The translations under genes and the position numbers were made by a program. From Planomicrobium sp. YIM 101495 (GTDB lineage: Bacteria; Bacillota; Bacilli; Bacillales_A; Planococcaceae), in contig NZ_WLZW01000001.1 of NCBI RefSeq assembly GCF_009707665.1, forward strand, positions 682,001 to 746,000: a DNA stretch of 64,000 bases, in the 5' to 3' direction. A model generated the notes under the pieces. That model did no database searches and was not told the DNA's origin. It saw only the letters and a list, made by a program, of their open reading frames with translations. Each line of letters starts with the position of its first letter. Within the stretch, counting starts at the first letter, position 1. Below are positions 8,667 to 17,625 of this stretch, in pieces.

Positions 8667-9518
8667 TTAATCTTGAAAGCTCGTTAAGATTCCATTATCA
8701 AAATACAAATATATCCCATTGTCATATACCCATTGCTCACTTACAGTTGATTGAGTCACAGTTCTATTAATCTTATTAGGTTTTCCTAGTGTAGATTCCA
8801 ATACTTGATCGGTGGTCATTCCGATTCTAGCTTTAAATTCTGATGCGTTTGCTTTTTTATAAGCATCTTCCCATACAAATAATCTGATTCCCTTATCATT
8901 TAAAAACTTAGTAATTTCTCTTGATCGGATACCTTTATATGGTGGTTTTACATTTGTATAAAGTTTTTGATATGCAGCAGGACTATCTTGATTCATTAGA
9001 AGGTTTACATATGCGTCTAATGCTAATACCTCTTGACTGTTAGAAAGATAACCACTTGTACTTATATATCCTAGTTTGGTAGTAGGCTTAAAGTTTTCAT
9101 CCATATTTTCTATATATTGATCCAGATTGCTAATTGCTTCTTGTTCATATTCGTATTTGGCATTTTCAATATAGTCTTTTGTTTCATCATACATATATTC
9201 TTGCGTAAAACTGCTTTGATCTCGCAAATATTCTTCTAAATCATCGTCTACAGAATTAACAATTGCTCTATTATATATGTCGGCTAATTCAGTATCGTTT
9301 TTATGAGCAATTTCACCACTTGCTACTTTGTCATTATAGTCTTTGAAAAGTGTTAATTCATGACCACGTTCTAAATACTCTTCGTATTCAACAAGTAACT
9401 CTTGAGTTATGTCAGAATTACCTACTGAATTTTCTTCTACTGTATTAGCTTCCTCATCACTACAGGCAGATAAGAAAGCTACAGATAATACAATAGTCAA
9501 AACACCCCTTTTAACCAT
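8667..9518 (-). CDS. lipoprotein with BamE/SmpA-like C-terminal domain
   Basis: 283 residues from the ATG at 9518 (GGGGGAAA upstream). Signal peptide with lipobox LSAC, so it should be lipid-anchored on the outer face of the membrane. The middle is a helical acidic region; the last 60 residues (IGMTTDQVLESTLGKPNKIN ... YLYFDNGILTSFQD) match the small BamE/SmpA-like fold found in many secreted Gram-positive proteins. It stands between the portal and connector genes but is not a virion-type protein. It may be a lysogenic conversion gene, for example for superinfection exclusion. Confidence 0.75.
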   Translation of the reverse strand: MVKRGVLTIVLSVAFLSACSDEEANTVEENSVGNSDITQELLVEYEEYLERGHELTLFKDYNDKVASGEIAHKNDTELADIYNRAIVNSVDDDLEEYLRDQSSFTQEYMYDETKDYIENAKYEYEQEAISNLDQYIENMDENFKPTTKLGYISTSGYLSNSQEVLALDAYVNLLMNQDSPAAYQKLYTNVKPPYKGIRSREITKFLNDKGIRLFVWEDAYKKANASEFKARIGMTTDQVLESTLGKPNKINRTVTQSTVSEQWVYDNGIYLYFDNGILTSFQD

Positions 9519-10275
9519 CAGATTTCCCCCCATTTATAATTGATAATTAAATTGTACCATTACTATATAACCACTCGATAGGGGGGAGCAGGGAATTTTC
9601 TAAATATTATGTGGGTGAAAAATCGTGAGTGGTGGGCGCACTGTTTTAGCTTTTGGGGCATCGTGTGAATAAGAAATGTATAAAAATATCTCTACTTCCG
9701 ATAACTTACCTTATGTCAACTTAAATGAACGTCTAAAACCTTGATATGACTCAGTTTGTATATATTGATGTATTATGCACTCTAAAGTCACATGAATAAC
9801 AGGATTTAAATATGCGATTATTTGTATATATTATGGTATTTCTATACATTTAGCAGTTTATAATATTTATTCTCTATTTCCACCGAATAAAGGTTATATA
9901 ATTCACATTATGACACCTTTTTATAATTTCGATCTCTCAATTGAAGTTTTTAGATACATGAAATTTTCTTCCAATATAATGGAAAAGAGTGCAAGGATCA
10001 TTTTCCCCTGCACCCCTTTTTTAAAATTTTTTTTGGAATCGGCTTCTCATATAACAGAGAAAAATTTCTGATATTACCACTAATCTCATCCTCCCCTATT
10101 TTCCCCATGTTTCCTCATAATCGGATGAACAGTAAACTTCATCTATCCTCACCATATTTTCATACCATTAACCAAACACTTCACTACACTAAAGTATCTG
10201 ATTCACTTCAAATATATTCTCAGGATATTTTCAGGATATTTTCATATTTTTTTCAGAGATGATCTAATTCTATTA
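9519..10275. other. 757-bp AT-rich gap between portal and lipoprotein genes
   Basis: No coding frame of reasonable length with a ribosome site is seen on either strand. It contains a terminator-like hairpin at 9989-10013 and, near 10210-10250, a direct repeat of TCAGGATATTTT. The lipoprotein promoter must lie in its left part. Confidence 0.5.
9989..10013. terminator. terminator-like hairpin after the portal gene
   Basis: Stem with arms GTGCA / TGCAC extended by AGG / CCC, followed by CCCCTTTTTT on the plus strand and TCTTTT on the minus strand. It probably ends the head-gene transcript. Confidence 0.45.
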
Positions 10276-11655
10276 TCAAATCTGAATGGGTTCTGCTTTC
10301 CCATCTACTTCAATAGCCTTTCCATCTTCCTCTAACTTCATTCTCTCAATCTCCTGCATTACATCAGTTGTGTAAGGCGAATGTTCAAGCAAGCTCTCCA
10401 TGCTGATAGCGTTCATAGCTCTAAGCTCTTTCAAGTCCTTCACTCTCTCGCTCTCATTAGATGGACGGTTATAAGTAAAGAGTAACGAAAGAGTAGCATA
10501 CTGTTCATCTGTGATCGTCACGCCTTTAAAGCTCAATAGCTTGCGTACCTTGTCATAACGCTCCATCATACCATCACGCAAATAGCTTTCATTCTCTGCT
10601 GCTTTCACTTCTGCCAAACTGAATAGCATCTTAATACTAACCTCTGATAGATTGCTCACATCACTCTTATTCATAGAGACAGCAGGAGTAGCAGATACAT
10701 CTAATAGGCTCTGATTCAATTGGTTATATAATGTTTCAAATGCGTTAATGTCCAGATCATTACTCTTAAAATCAAATGTTGAGCCATCATCTAGCACTAA
10801 TCCACCGCCGATAATCTCTTTAGGAATACCCCCTGTAGTTAGACGTTGCCCTGTGATAACTGGAATCCCCTGAAAATGAGTATAAGTAGCATCGACAGTT
10901 TTCGACAATAGCAATTCCATATTGTCTAAGATGCCAATGAAATCATCTAATACGCTTGATCCCTCAATGTCTGAGTATTCGTTATGAGTATGATAGTGAA
11001 TAGGTAGTCCACTCAGGTTAGCAAATTGATTTACAAGATTAACTTTCCCACCCTCATTAGTATATTCTTTAACTACATCCTCTTCATAAAGTGTGTAGTA
11101 AGAAATCCCATCAAATACAAATGACTGAACAAAAGCGATCATTTCATTTTGGTGATTGTAGATAGGCGTTCCTTCGTCAGAGGGAATAATTTTAGAATCA
11201 ATATATCCTTTCTTATTATAGTAGACATATTCAGCACATGAACCGAATTTGAGAAGATTGGAAAGGATTTTCAAGTTTTTAGCATTATACTTTCCTAGCT
11301 TATTTACCTTATTCAATTCATCAATCATCTTCTCATTGCCAGTAAGTACAATGTCATTTTTTAGAAGAAATTGCGTATGGAATTGCAATAACGTCTTTGC
11401 GGTCTGCAATACAATCTTTCTAGGCGTTACCAATTCACCGTTATACATAAATGAAGGTAAGTTCTGGACGTTATGATAACCCATTAGATAATCCTTTTTG
11501 GCTTCTACATTTAATAGTCGCTGCTGATTGGCAACGCTGTTCACTTCTTCAATAAACCAATGCTCATTATTTCTATGTTTGACTTTAATATATTCTTCTA
11601 AATTCATTTGAACACCCATCTTTCTATTTTGGTGTATGTCCAAAAAATTAGACAT
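10276..11655 (-). CDS. portal protein of the satellite-like element
   Basis: 459 residues, directly downstream of the terminase large subunit and overlapping it by 8 bp. Shows the portal pattern: an N-terminal wing region with PSFMYNGELVTPRKIV, a central beta segment with YYTLYEEDVVKEYT, the stretch DNMELLLSKTVDATYTHFQG and then helical stem and crown with VSATPAVSMNKSDVSNLSEV. It forms the dodecameric vertex through which DNA is packaged. The start at 11655 is supported by AGGA 7 nt upstream; a second ATG at 11607 is possible. Confidence 0.75.
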   Translation of the reverse strand: MSNFLDIHQNRKMGVQMNLEEYIKVKHRNNEHWFIEEVNSVANQQRLLNVEAKKDYLMGYHNVQNLPSFMYNGELVTPRKIVLQTAKTLLQFHTQFLLKNDIVLTGNEKMIDELNKVNKLGKYNAKNLKILSNLLKFGSCAEYVYYNKKGYIDSKIIPSDEGTPIYNHQNEMIAFVQSFVFDGISYYTLYEEDVVKEYTNEGGKVNLVNQFANLSGLPIHYHTHNEYSDIEGSSVLDDFIGILDNMELLLSKTVDATYTHFQGIPVITGQRLTTGGIPKEIIGGGLVLDDGSTFDFKSNDLDINAFETLYNQLNQSLLDVSATPAVSMNKSDVSNLSEVSIKMLFSLAEVKAAENESYLRDGMMERYDKVRKLLSFKGVTITDEQYATLSLLFTYNRPSNESERVKDLKELRAMNAISMESLLEHSPYTTDVMQEIERMKLEEDGKAIEVDGKAEPIQI

Positions 11656-13240
11656 ACCACTTTCCTTCTCCCATTGCTACATTGGCTAACATCATGCTAA
11701 TTACTAAATCGTCCTTATTTTTTTCCCCACGCTTGTTCCCTAACTTGCCATCTTTTTCGACAAAAATCGTCATTTGTTCCAGCAGTGTTTTACACTCTAT
11801 ATTTATCATGCCTGTTTCAAAGTTCTGTCTGAAATTAGAAATGGCTATCTTTTTAGAGCTTTCTGTAGTAAGGAATCCTAGCTTTAATTTCTTCCGTCCA
11901 CGTTCATCAAAAGACTTCATTTTATACAGGTTCATATATTCATGGACTTCTCTAAGTTGCTGCAATACGACTGATCCATAACTGTTTCTCTCTACACAAA
12001 GAAAACTGTAGTTATAATATCTGCCAATTGTATTGATGATTTCAGCAAATTCATGAGGACTAACTTTATTTGAGAAGAATGCTAAAACTTCCTGTCCATC
12101 GTCATTCAGCATACTTAGGGTTGAATCATCTCCCCCAACACCAGCAGCCACATCAATTCCTGAGTAGTAGCGTTTACCACGCTTAGGCAAATGATAAATT
12201 TCTAATCCACGACCAATAAAGCGATAAAGTGATTGAGGGATTTCCTCTTCAACTTCATCACGCTTCAACGGCTCTATAATATGCTCCATGCGCTCCAATA
12301 CCTTAGATTGCTTAAATAAGCCATTTCCTGACGCTACAAAAGCTTCATATAGATTGGATGGGTATTCCTGGTGGAACTCTTCTAACTCCATATCAAGTAG
12401 CTTAAAACGTCTCCACATGAGGGAACGAATAGCGCACCCTTTTTCATGGAGAATCTTTTCATCTTCTTCAAAATCCTTAGGTGACATTCTAGTACCGCTA
12501 TTGGTTGATTTAAACCATGCTTCGGCTTCGTCCATTTCTGTTTTCCATTGCTTCAAGTACAATCTATGATAGAAAGGAATAAAGTACATTTTGAAACGGC
12601 TCTTCCCTTTATCTGCGTTCATGCAAAGCTCATGAAAAGAGTTCATCCCTTTTGCTGTAGATTCTATAATCAATCTGCTGTGCTTTCCTTTGGCAAGTGA
12701 TTGAATAACTGATAGCAACTGCCTATCAATATCATTGTAAAAAGCAAGCTCTGACAATAGGCAGAAGTCTATTGTAATTCCTCGGCCAATATCCTTATCC
12801 CCTGCCGTTGTGGATGTGATACGTGAACCATTCTCAAAGAACAATTCTGATCTGTTCTCACGCTTTACTTTAGGGAAAGCATTAGGATATTTCTTTCTCG
12901 GCAAAGTAGAGTTCATATCTTTTAATTTGTCGAACAAAGATTTAGCGGAAGCACCTAAATAACTGACAATCAATATATTTTGATTAGGAACGGTACAAGC
13001 AAGGTGTAGAGCTTTCGCAAGCATGTAAGTTGTAATCCCTGCCTGACGACTTTTCGGCACAACTAAAAATTTGTTATATTTAAGCAAGTTCTCTATATCT
13101 AACTGAGCTTCATTTAAAGTAAACTTCTGACGCTCACCATCATTATTCTGTATCTCTACAAAGTTCTTAGCGAACAACTCAAAGTCATTCATTACGGTTT
13201 CTAGCTTGTTTGTCGGTTTCTTTTCTATAGCTACTACCAT
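11648..13240 (-). CDS. terminase large subunit of the satellite-like element
   Basis: 530-residue ATP-driven packaging motor. The N-terminal ATPase has a Walker A-like loop VPKSRQAGITT and an acidic strand FCLLSELAFY; the C-terminal RNase H-like nuclease begins with YSGIDVAAGVGGDDS and carries a second acidic site near KNKDDLVISMML. It lies immediately after the small-subunit candidate and overlaps the portal gene. Having its own terminase means the element can select its own DNA for packaging. Confidence 0.88.
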   Translation of the reverse strand: MVVAIEKKPTNKLETVMNDFELFAKNFVEIQNNDGERQKFTLNEAQLDIENLLKYNKFLVVPKSRQAGITTYMLAKALHLACTVPNQNILIVSYLGASAKSLFDKLKDMNSTLPRKKYPNAFPKVKRENRSELFFENGSRITSTTAGDKDIGRGITIDFCLLSELAFYNDIDRQLLSVIQSLAKGKHSRLIIESTAKGMNSFHELCMNADKGKSRFKMYFIPFYHRLYLKQWKTEMDEAEAWFKSTNSGTRMSPKDFEEDEKILHEKGCAIRSLMWRRFKLLDMELEEFHQEYPSNLYEAFVASGNGLFKQSKVLERMEHIIEPLKRDEVEEEIPQSLYRFIGRGLEIYHLPKRGKRYYSGIDVAAGVGGDDSTLSMLNDDGQEVLAFFSNKVSPHEFAEIINTIGRYYNYSFLCVERNSYGSVVLQQLREVHEYMNLYKMKSFDERGRKKLKLGFLTTESSKKIAISNFRQNFETGMINIECKTLLEQMTIFVEKDGKLGNKRGEKNKDDLVISMMLANVAMGEGKWYV

Positions 13241-13243
13241 CTA

Positions 13244-13633
13244 TTACAACTCCAAATCATCAAATGAATTAGAATCAGATGGTTTAACATTGCTTGCTGC
13301 CTTATTGAAAGAGCGAATTTCTTTCTGAATCTGCAAGAGCAGTTTAATGCTCTTTTCATCTGCATCTTCCTCTTTTGCTCTTTCGGCTGTATTGGTATAG
13401 ACTACTTCCAAATCATTAGCAAACTTTGATTCTAAATACAGAGAAAGCAATTGCAAATACTGCGGTGTCCGTTCCCATTTGATGTATTCATTCATAGACT
13501 TCACCTGAAGCTTATCCATAATTTCCTCAGCCGTTTCTTTCTCTTTGGTCTGGTTATAGCTAATGTCATGCTTCCACGTAAAATACAACCGCTTTTTCCA
13601 TGACACTTCTTTTAGTGCTTCATAAATATTCAT
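13244..13633 (-). CDS. putative terminase small subunit
   Basis: 129 residues, ending 3 bp before the TerL start. All-helical, with a basic Trp-rich N terminus, a central oligomerisation-type region and an acidic tail (SDSNSFDDLEL). Size and position fit TerS, the DNA-recognition ring. No sequence motif proves this. Confidence 0.6.
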   Translation of the reverse strand: MNIYEALKEVSWKKRLYFTWKHDISYNQTKEKETAEEIMDKLQVKSMNEYIKWERTPQYLQLLSLYLESKFANDLEVVYTNTAERAKEEDADEKSIKLLLQIQKEIRSFNKAASNVKPSDSNSFDDLEL

Positions 13634-13672
13634 ACTGATCTTCTCCTTTAGATTTTCTGCACAAAAAAACCA

Positions 13673-14848
13673 TCAAGCAGTATGCTCAATGGTCTGTCCA
13701 AATCCTTTTGGTTTTTCTTCTTCCTCTTCTAATAATTTTGCTTCAACATATCTGTCGTACATGGTTGCAAATCGCTTTTCTAAATTTGTAGTTTCTTCTT
13801 CAATAATAGAGAGTTGCGATTTACTCAAGTAAGCTCTCAACAGAATACAGACATTTAAAAGGTAAAATTCTTTAGAAAGATATTGGGAATTTTTATATTT
13901 TTCTTTCTTTTGCTTGTCTTGAGCCAATGAAATGAAATTGTTGCACCATGCTCTATTTACTTCTTGTTCATCAAGCTCTCTAACTACCTTCTTATTTACG
14001 ACATCTACAAACAGGCGTTCAAATTCATAGTCAATTTCTTGATCCTTTAAGTGCTGTTTCACGATTTTATTACATTCTCTTAATTCCTCAGAGTGAAAAT
14101 TATTGAAACGTCTGGCGTTCATATAGTCTTGATATGCTACTTCTTGTTCCTCAACTAAAATCTTAATGTCCGCTTTCAATTCCCTATATTCAATGACATC
14201 AACGACTTGTACATTGCCGTCAATTTTTCGGAAATAGTACAGAGGTGTAATTTCAATTCTGTTTTGCTTCTTTAAGTGGTTAAAAGCATTTCTAATAATA
14301 TCTACGTTTCTACTGTTAATGACTGAATTGATCTCCCTAATAGTCTTATTAATAACCTTTTCAGTATTCTCTCCTAAATTGAACGAATATAATTCCTTCA
14401 TTTCTTCAAATGCTGCTTTTAAAGAATTGTCGTCTAATTTTGGCAAACCGATTAAGGAAGTCCATCTAGTAATGCTAAGAGTATTAGTTTTGATTTTCAA
14501 CAACCGATTGAACACATATTCAATCATGATATTTCCCTCTGGAGTAGAAGCAAAAGAATTATAATTAAAAACCCTTTCTGTCTGAATCTCTTTTTTCCCC
14601 CAAAGGATATAATGTCTGCCTTTACCCTTGCCCTCTACTTGCACATTATGATAAAAAGTTTTTAATTTTGCTATTAAAGCTAAGATAGCTCTATCGCTAA
14701 ATTCGCCTGTAACTTTATCCTTAGTGCCATCAAGTGCGCCATTCTTTTTCCATTTGGCAGTATTAAACTCATTGCCTTCAAAACCGTACTCCATTGTAAG
14801 TAAAATTGCTTCATACTCTGTAAGTGTAATTTTCTCTATAAGTGTCAT
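13673..14848 (-). CDS. unknown phage-type protein, 391 residues
   Basis: Begins with LTLTEYEAILLTMEYGF, a start seen in uncharacterised proteins of Firmicutes phages and plasmids, followed by a likely winged-helix-like N-terminal region and a long helical C-terminal half rich in Glu/Lys. No catalytic motif. It lies 40 bp before TerS. A DNA-binding role in replication or packaging-site choice is conceivable but unproven. Confidence 0.6.
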   Translation of the reverse strand: MTLIEKITLTEYEAILLTMEYGFEGNEFNTAKWKKNGALDGTKDKVTGEFSDRAILALIAKLKTFYHNVQVEGKGKGRHYILWGKKEIQTERVFNYNSFASTPEGNIMIEYVFNRLLKIKTNTLSITRWTSLIGLPKLDDNSLKAAFEEMKELYSFNLGENTEKVINKTIREINSVINSRNVDIIRNAFNHLKKQNRIEITPLYYFRKIDGNVQVVDVIEYRELKADIKILVEEQEVAYQDYMNARRFNNFHSEELRECNKIVKQHLKDQEIDYEFERLFVDVVNKKVVRELDEQEVNRAWCNNFISLAQDKQKKEKYKNSQYLSKEFYLLNVCILLRAYLSKSQLSIIEEETTNLEKRFATMYDRYVEAKLLEEEEEKPKGFGQTIEHTA

Positions 14849-14867
14849 TCTATAAGTCCTCTCAATT

Positions 14868-15044
14868 CTATAAGTTAATTTTGTTTTGCGTCCACTTCTC
14901 TAAAAGCAGGGACAACGACTCGTTTTGCGTAAACACCCAAAAAGTTTTTTTCGTTTCTGAATGAGCCATACAATGAACAGGAATTTGCCCATTTTCTAAT
15001 AGATACTTCATTTGTTTATAGCTAAAACAATTATAATTTTTCAT
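14868..15044 (-). CDS. small protein of 58 residues (paralogue A)
   Basis: ATG at 15044 with AAGGGAA 8 nt upstream. Sequence pattern NCFSYKQMKYLLENG ... TFWVFTQNESLSLLLEKW: an aromatic strand, a helix, and a second strand-helix unit. The same pattern recurs in the 59-residue gene at 15262-15441, so the two are paralogues. They resemble DUF5659-type small phage proteins. Function unknown. Confidence 0.6.
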   Translation of the reverse strand: MKNYNCFSYKQMKYLLENGQIPVHCMAHSETKKTFWVFTQNESLSLLLEKWTQNKINL

Positions 15045-15075
15045 ATAAGATTCCCTTCCATTTAAAAAGTTTAAA

Positions 15076-15132
15076 ATTCCTACAACCTTCTTATAGATAA
15101 ATATATATATTCTATAGGATAGTTGTAGGAAT
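15076..15132. repeat. AT-rich stem-loop between the two small paralogues
   Basis: 11-bp perfect inverted repeat ATTCCTACAAC / GTTGTAGGAAT with partly paired inner arms (CTTATAG / CTATAGG). A second imperfect inverted repeat lies near 15169-15210 (CAACTGGCGATTG / CAATTGCTAGTTG). Together they make this 217-bp gap structured; role unknown. Confidence 0.5.
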
Positions 15133-15261
15133 TTATTATAAAAATAAAAAACCTACGTGCGTAAGCACCAACTGGCGATTGAGTAGCGTAGCGAAACAAT
15201 TGCTAGTTGCAAGATATTTGATAGTATACATCATTCTCCTGAAAACTCCAAAAGCATAAAA

Positions 15262-15441
15262 TTATGCACCGTATTCATCTAGTGCCTGTTGAAGTTGTGA
15301 AGATTTCTGATACAGAGTAAAGGTTTCACCATTCTTAATAGACTTAGCTTTAAAGATATAGTGGAAACCTTGATCTCTAAGATAACAACTCATAGACTTC
15401 TTATAGCAAAAGAAAAAATCCTTATCACTCAGTTGCTTCAT
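15262..15441 (-). CDS. small protein of 59 residues (paralogue B)
   Basis: ATG at 15441 overlaps the stop of the upstream gene as ATGA, so translation is coupled. Pattern FFFCYKKSMSCYLRDQGF ... TFTLYQKSSQLQQALDEYG parallels paralogue A. DUF5659-like; function unknown. Confidence 0.65.
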   Translation of the reverse strand: MKQLSDKDFFFCYKKSMSCYLRDQGFHYIFKAKSIKNGETFTLYQKSSQLQQALDEYGA

Positions 15442-16298
15442 TGCGATTCTCCTTTCATGTGAGTTGAAACTTTAACTTTATCCTTATAGACGAAAGCATA
15501 ACTAAAAGACTCTTCAATTTTTGTTTTCGTCAGTTCATGCCATTCAAGCTTTTCATTCTCTAATTTCTGTATTTCAGTAAATTCGCCTTTAGGAAGCTCA
15601 ACCTTAAAGCCGACTGTTTTACTTAACCAATCTAAATCTACTTCCTGCTGATCCCATTTAATAGAACGACCAGTTTCAATAAATTTAAGCTTGTTGTTTT
15701 TCCTGTTAAGGACAATAGAAGCGTCTAAATTATTTACCTCCTTAAAGTAATACATATCTGCAATATGGGTTCTCTCTAAGACTTCTGCAAAATGGCTCAT
15801 TCCTAATAAATCTAAATGATCCATGAAAATATATCGGTATTCCTCAGGATAATAACCTTTAAATCCTGAATCCACCGAAAGCAGAAGCTTAATTAAATCA
15901 TCGGACAGTCCTTCCGTTTCCATGCCTAATAATGACCACAACATTATGAAGGTACTCATAGCAAATTTTTTATTATAAGTATCTCGGCTAATGTTCAGCA
16001 GGTTATTGATATTGGCCGAATCAGGGTTTTTATAACTGGCTGCGTCAAGCATGGTTAAATGATTGCAGTAGGTATAGCCTTTAACTAGAGCGAGATCAAC
16101 GCCTATAGATTTACGCTTATCCTGTAAATTCAATGCTGATACTTTACTGAATGAATAGAAATAATTAATCTCATAGCCAAAAACGTGTTTCAATAAAGCA
16201 CAGGATAATAATGAATCAAGATCATTTGTTAAAGTTAAATTTCTGTCTTGCTTTAGGGTTGCCCATTCAGGTATCAATTCTAGTAATTCTTGTTTCAT
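15438..16298 (-). CDS. unknown protein with DHH-like Asp motifs
   Basis: 286 residues. The N-terminal LTNDLDSLLSCALLKHVFG followed by a GVDLAL strand and NHLTMLDAAS recalls the Asp/His-rich motifs of DHH-type phosphoesterases, as found in uncharacterised phage proteins of this length, but the full DHH triad is not evident. The second half has no known domain. It is coupled to paralogue B by an ATGA overlap. Low certainty on function; the gene itself is sound. Confidence 0.6.
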   Translation of the reverse strand: MKQELLELIPEWATLKQDRNLTLTNDLDSLLSCALLKHVFGYEINYFYSFSKVSALNLQDKRKSIGVDLALVKGYTYCNHLTMLDAASYKNPDSANINNLLNISRDTYNKKFAMSTFIMLWSLLGMETEGLSDDLIKLLLSVDSGFKGYYPEEYRYIFMDHLDLLGMSHFAEVLERTHIADMYYFKEVNNLDASIVLNRKNNKLKFIETGRSIKWDQQEVDLDWLSKTVGFKVELPKGEFTEIQKLENEKLEWHELTKTKIEESFSYAFVYKDKVKVSTHMKGESQ

Positions 16299-16467
16299 AA
16301 ATAATGATTCTTCAAAATAATTTTCCTTAGGTAAAGCTTCCTTTTCCTCAAAGGTTTCTAAAAACCAGTAAAATAGTCAACGGTCTGACTGCTTACGAGA
16401 AAAAGGAAAGCTAAGTTGAGTGAGTCATTTTTTCACTCCTTCTCATATGGGATTTTCTTTTATGTGA
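16299..16467. other. 169-bp leader region with a five-codon ORF
   Basis: On the minus strand AAGGAG followed 7 nt later by an ATG opens a frame of only five codons (MTHST, stop). No longer gene is seen. It could be a leader peptide for the gene below or a decayed start. Confidence 0.25.
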
Positions 16468-16638
16468 TTAATAGTTCTCAATGAACTGCTTATAAAGAAT
16501 TTGCTTATTGATGTCTAAATTAGCTTTGTCATTCTCAAAGAGTGAGAGCATTGCAATAGAACAGTCAATAAACTCCGCAATTTCTCTAAGCTTAATTTGC
16601 TTTTTTCTTCTAAGTAAAAATAGCTTTTCTTTTTCCAT
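16468..16638 (-). CDS. minimal XRE/Cro-type HTH regulator, 56 residues
   Basis: ATG at 16638 with GAGGG upstream. The sequence KKQIKLREIAEFIDCS-IAMLSLFENDKANL is a classic XRE helix-turn-helix (scaffold helix, turn, recognition helix, then the E-N-D-K loop) with nothing else attached. It sits inside the head operon, between the capsid gene and the DHH-like gene. Probably a Cro-like or delayed-acting repressor of the element. Confidence 0.75.
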   Translation of the reverse strand: MEKEKLFLLRRKKQIKLREIAEFIDCSIAMLSLFENDKANLDINKQILYKQFIENY

Positions 16639-16723
16639 CTTCTTTCCCTCTTCTCATTTAAATTTTTGACTTCCATTTAAAAATAGAAAAGACACTCACC
16701 GTTAAGGCAAGTGTCTTATATGA

Positions 16724-17575
16724 TTATGCTTCTGTTACTTCAAAAGATGCTGCTGCTTTTTCGTTCAATAGGGAAATACCTAGTTGAGTCTCAAGGAATA
16801 CAGATTGTTTAGAACCTGATACTGGCTCAACTTGACCATGCAAAGGAATTAGGACAGGCATTTCAATATATTCAGGGTTAGCGATGAACATTTTGCCTTT
16901 ACCTAATTCCTCTGTAAGGCAGAATGTGACCTGCCCATAGACCGTAGAGTAAACATCTGCGTCAAAGCCCATGAATTTCTCACGTGCAAGGTGAACAACG
17001 TTAGCAGAATCAACAAGATTTTTCTTCATAGATGCAGGAAGGAAAGCAATCATGTTGTCAGAAACGCCAGCATCATATAGTTTTTCTACAACTGATTCAA
17101 AAGCAGCGTCATCAAAGAAACCGCCTTTTAGTTGATGATCTGCGTCAATCTGCTCAAGAATACCAGAAGTGTGATAAGTACCTGTAGAAGCGTCATAAGA
17201 GCCTTTTCCGTGGATTAGCTTATTTTCTACACGCCGTTTAATAGCCTTAGTTTTAGAATCTACTTCTTTAGCAAGCAAATCACTAATACCATGATGGCTA
17301 GAGTATTGAGCAGTGTTAGAAACTGTTGCAGTATTTGCGAATAGCTCTAAATAAATCTGCTTTAGTTCCTGACCGTCTTTAGTATATTCAGGAGCATCTC
17401 CGCCCTCCTGTAGCGTTACGGCACTGTCTGCAATTTCTGTTTGAATCCAGTTATAAACGGGAGCAGTTGCTTTTACCTGTTTTGAAAGCAAGAAAGTTGT
17501 AAATGGGTTCTGTTTTTTATTTACCTCTACTAGCACGTCACGCAAATCAATTACTTTATCTTCTACTTTAAACAT
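16724..17575 (-). CDS. major capsid protein, SU10/DUF5309-like
   Basis: 283 residues. Features of the SU10-type HK97-fold capsid family: an N-terminal arm, NWIQTEIADSAVTLQEGGDAP, then AN-TATVSNTAQYSSHHGI, KAIKRRVENKLIHGKG and a C-terminal P-domain/A-domain region with VYSTVYGQVTFCLTEEL. There is no protease domain. The scaffold-like gene lies directly upstream. Forms the shell of the element's own capsid. Confidence 0.75.
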   Translation of the reverse strand: MFKVEDKVIDLRDVLVEVNKKQNPFTTFLLSKQVKATAPVYNWIQTEIADSAVTLQEGGDAPEYTKDGQELKQIYLELFANTATVSNTAQYSSHHGISDLLAKEVDSKTKAIKRRVENKLIHGKGSYDASTGTYHTSGILEQIDADHQLKGGFFDDAAFESVVEKLYDAGVSDNMIAFLPASMKKNLVDSANVVHLAREKFMGFDADVYSTVYGQVTFCLTEELGKGKMFIANPEYIEMPVLIPLHGQVEPVSGSKQSVFLETQLGISLLNEKAAASFEVTEA

Positions 17576-17625
17576 TTAATATTCCACCTTTAGGTTTTAG
17601 TTTTAGTCAATTTAAAAAGCACTAA

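Noticed and set aside
9519-10275. Short frames of 19-22 codons in the AT-rich gap
   Set aside because: Too short, poor ribosome sites and no protein-like pattern.
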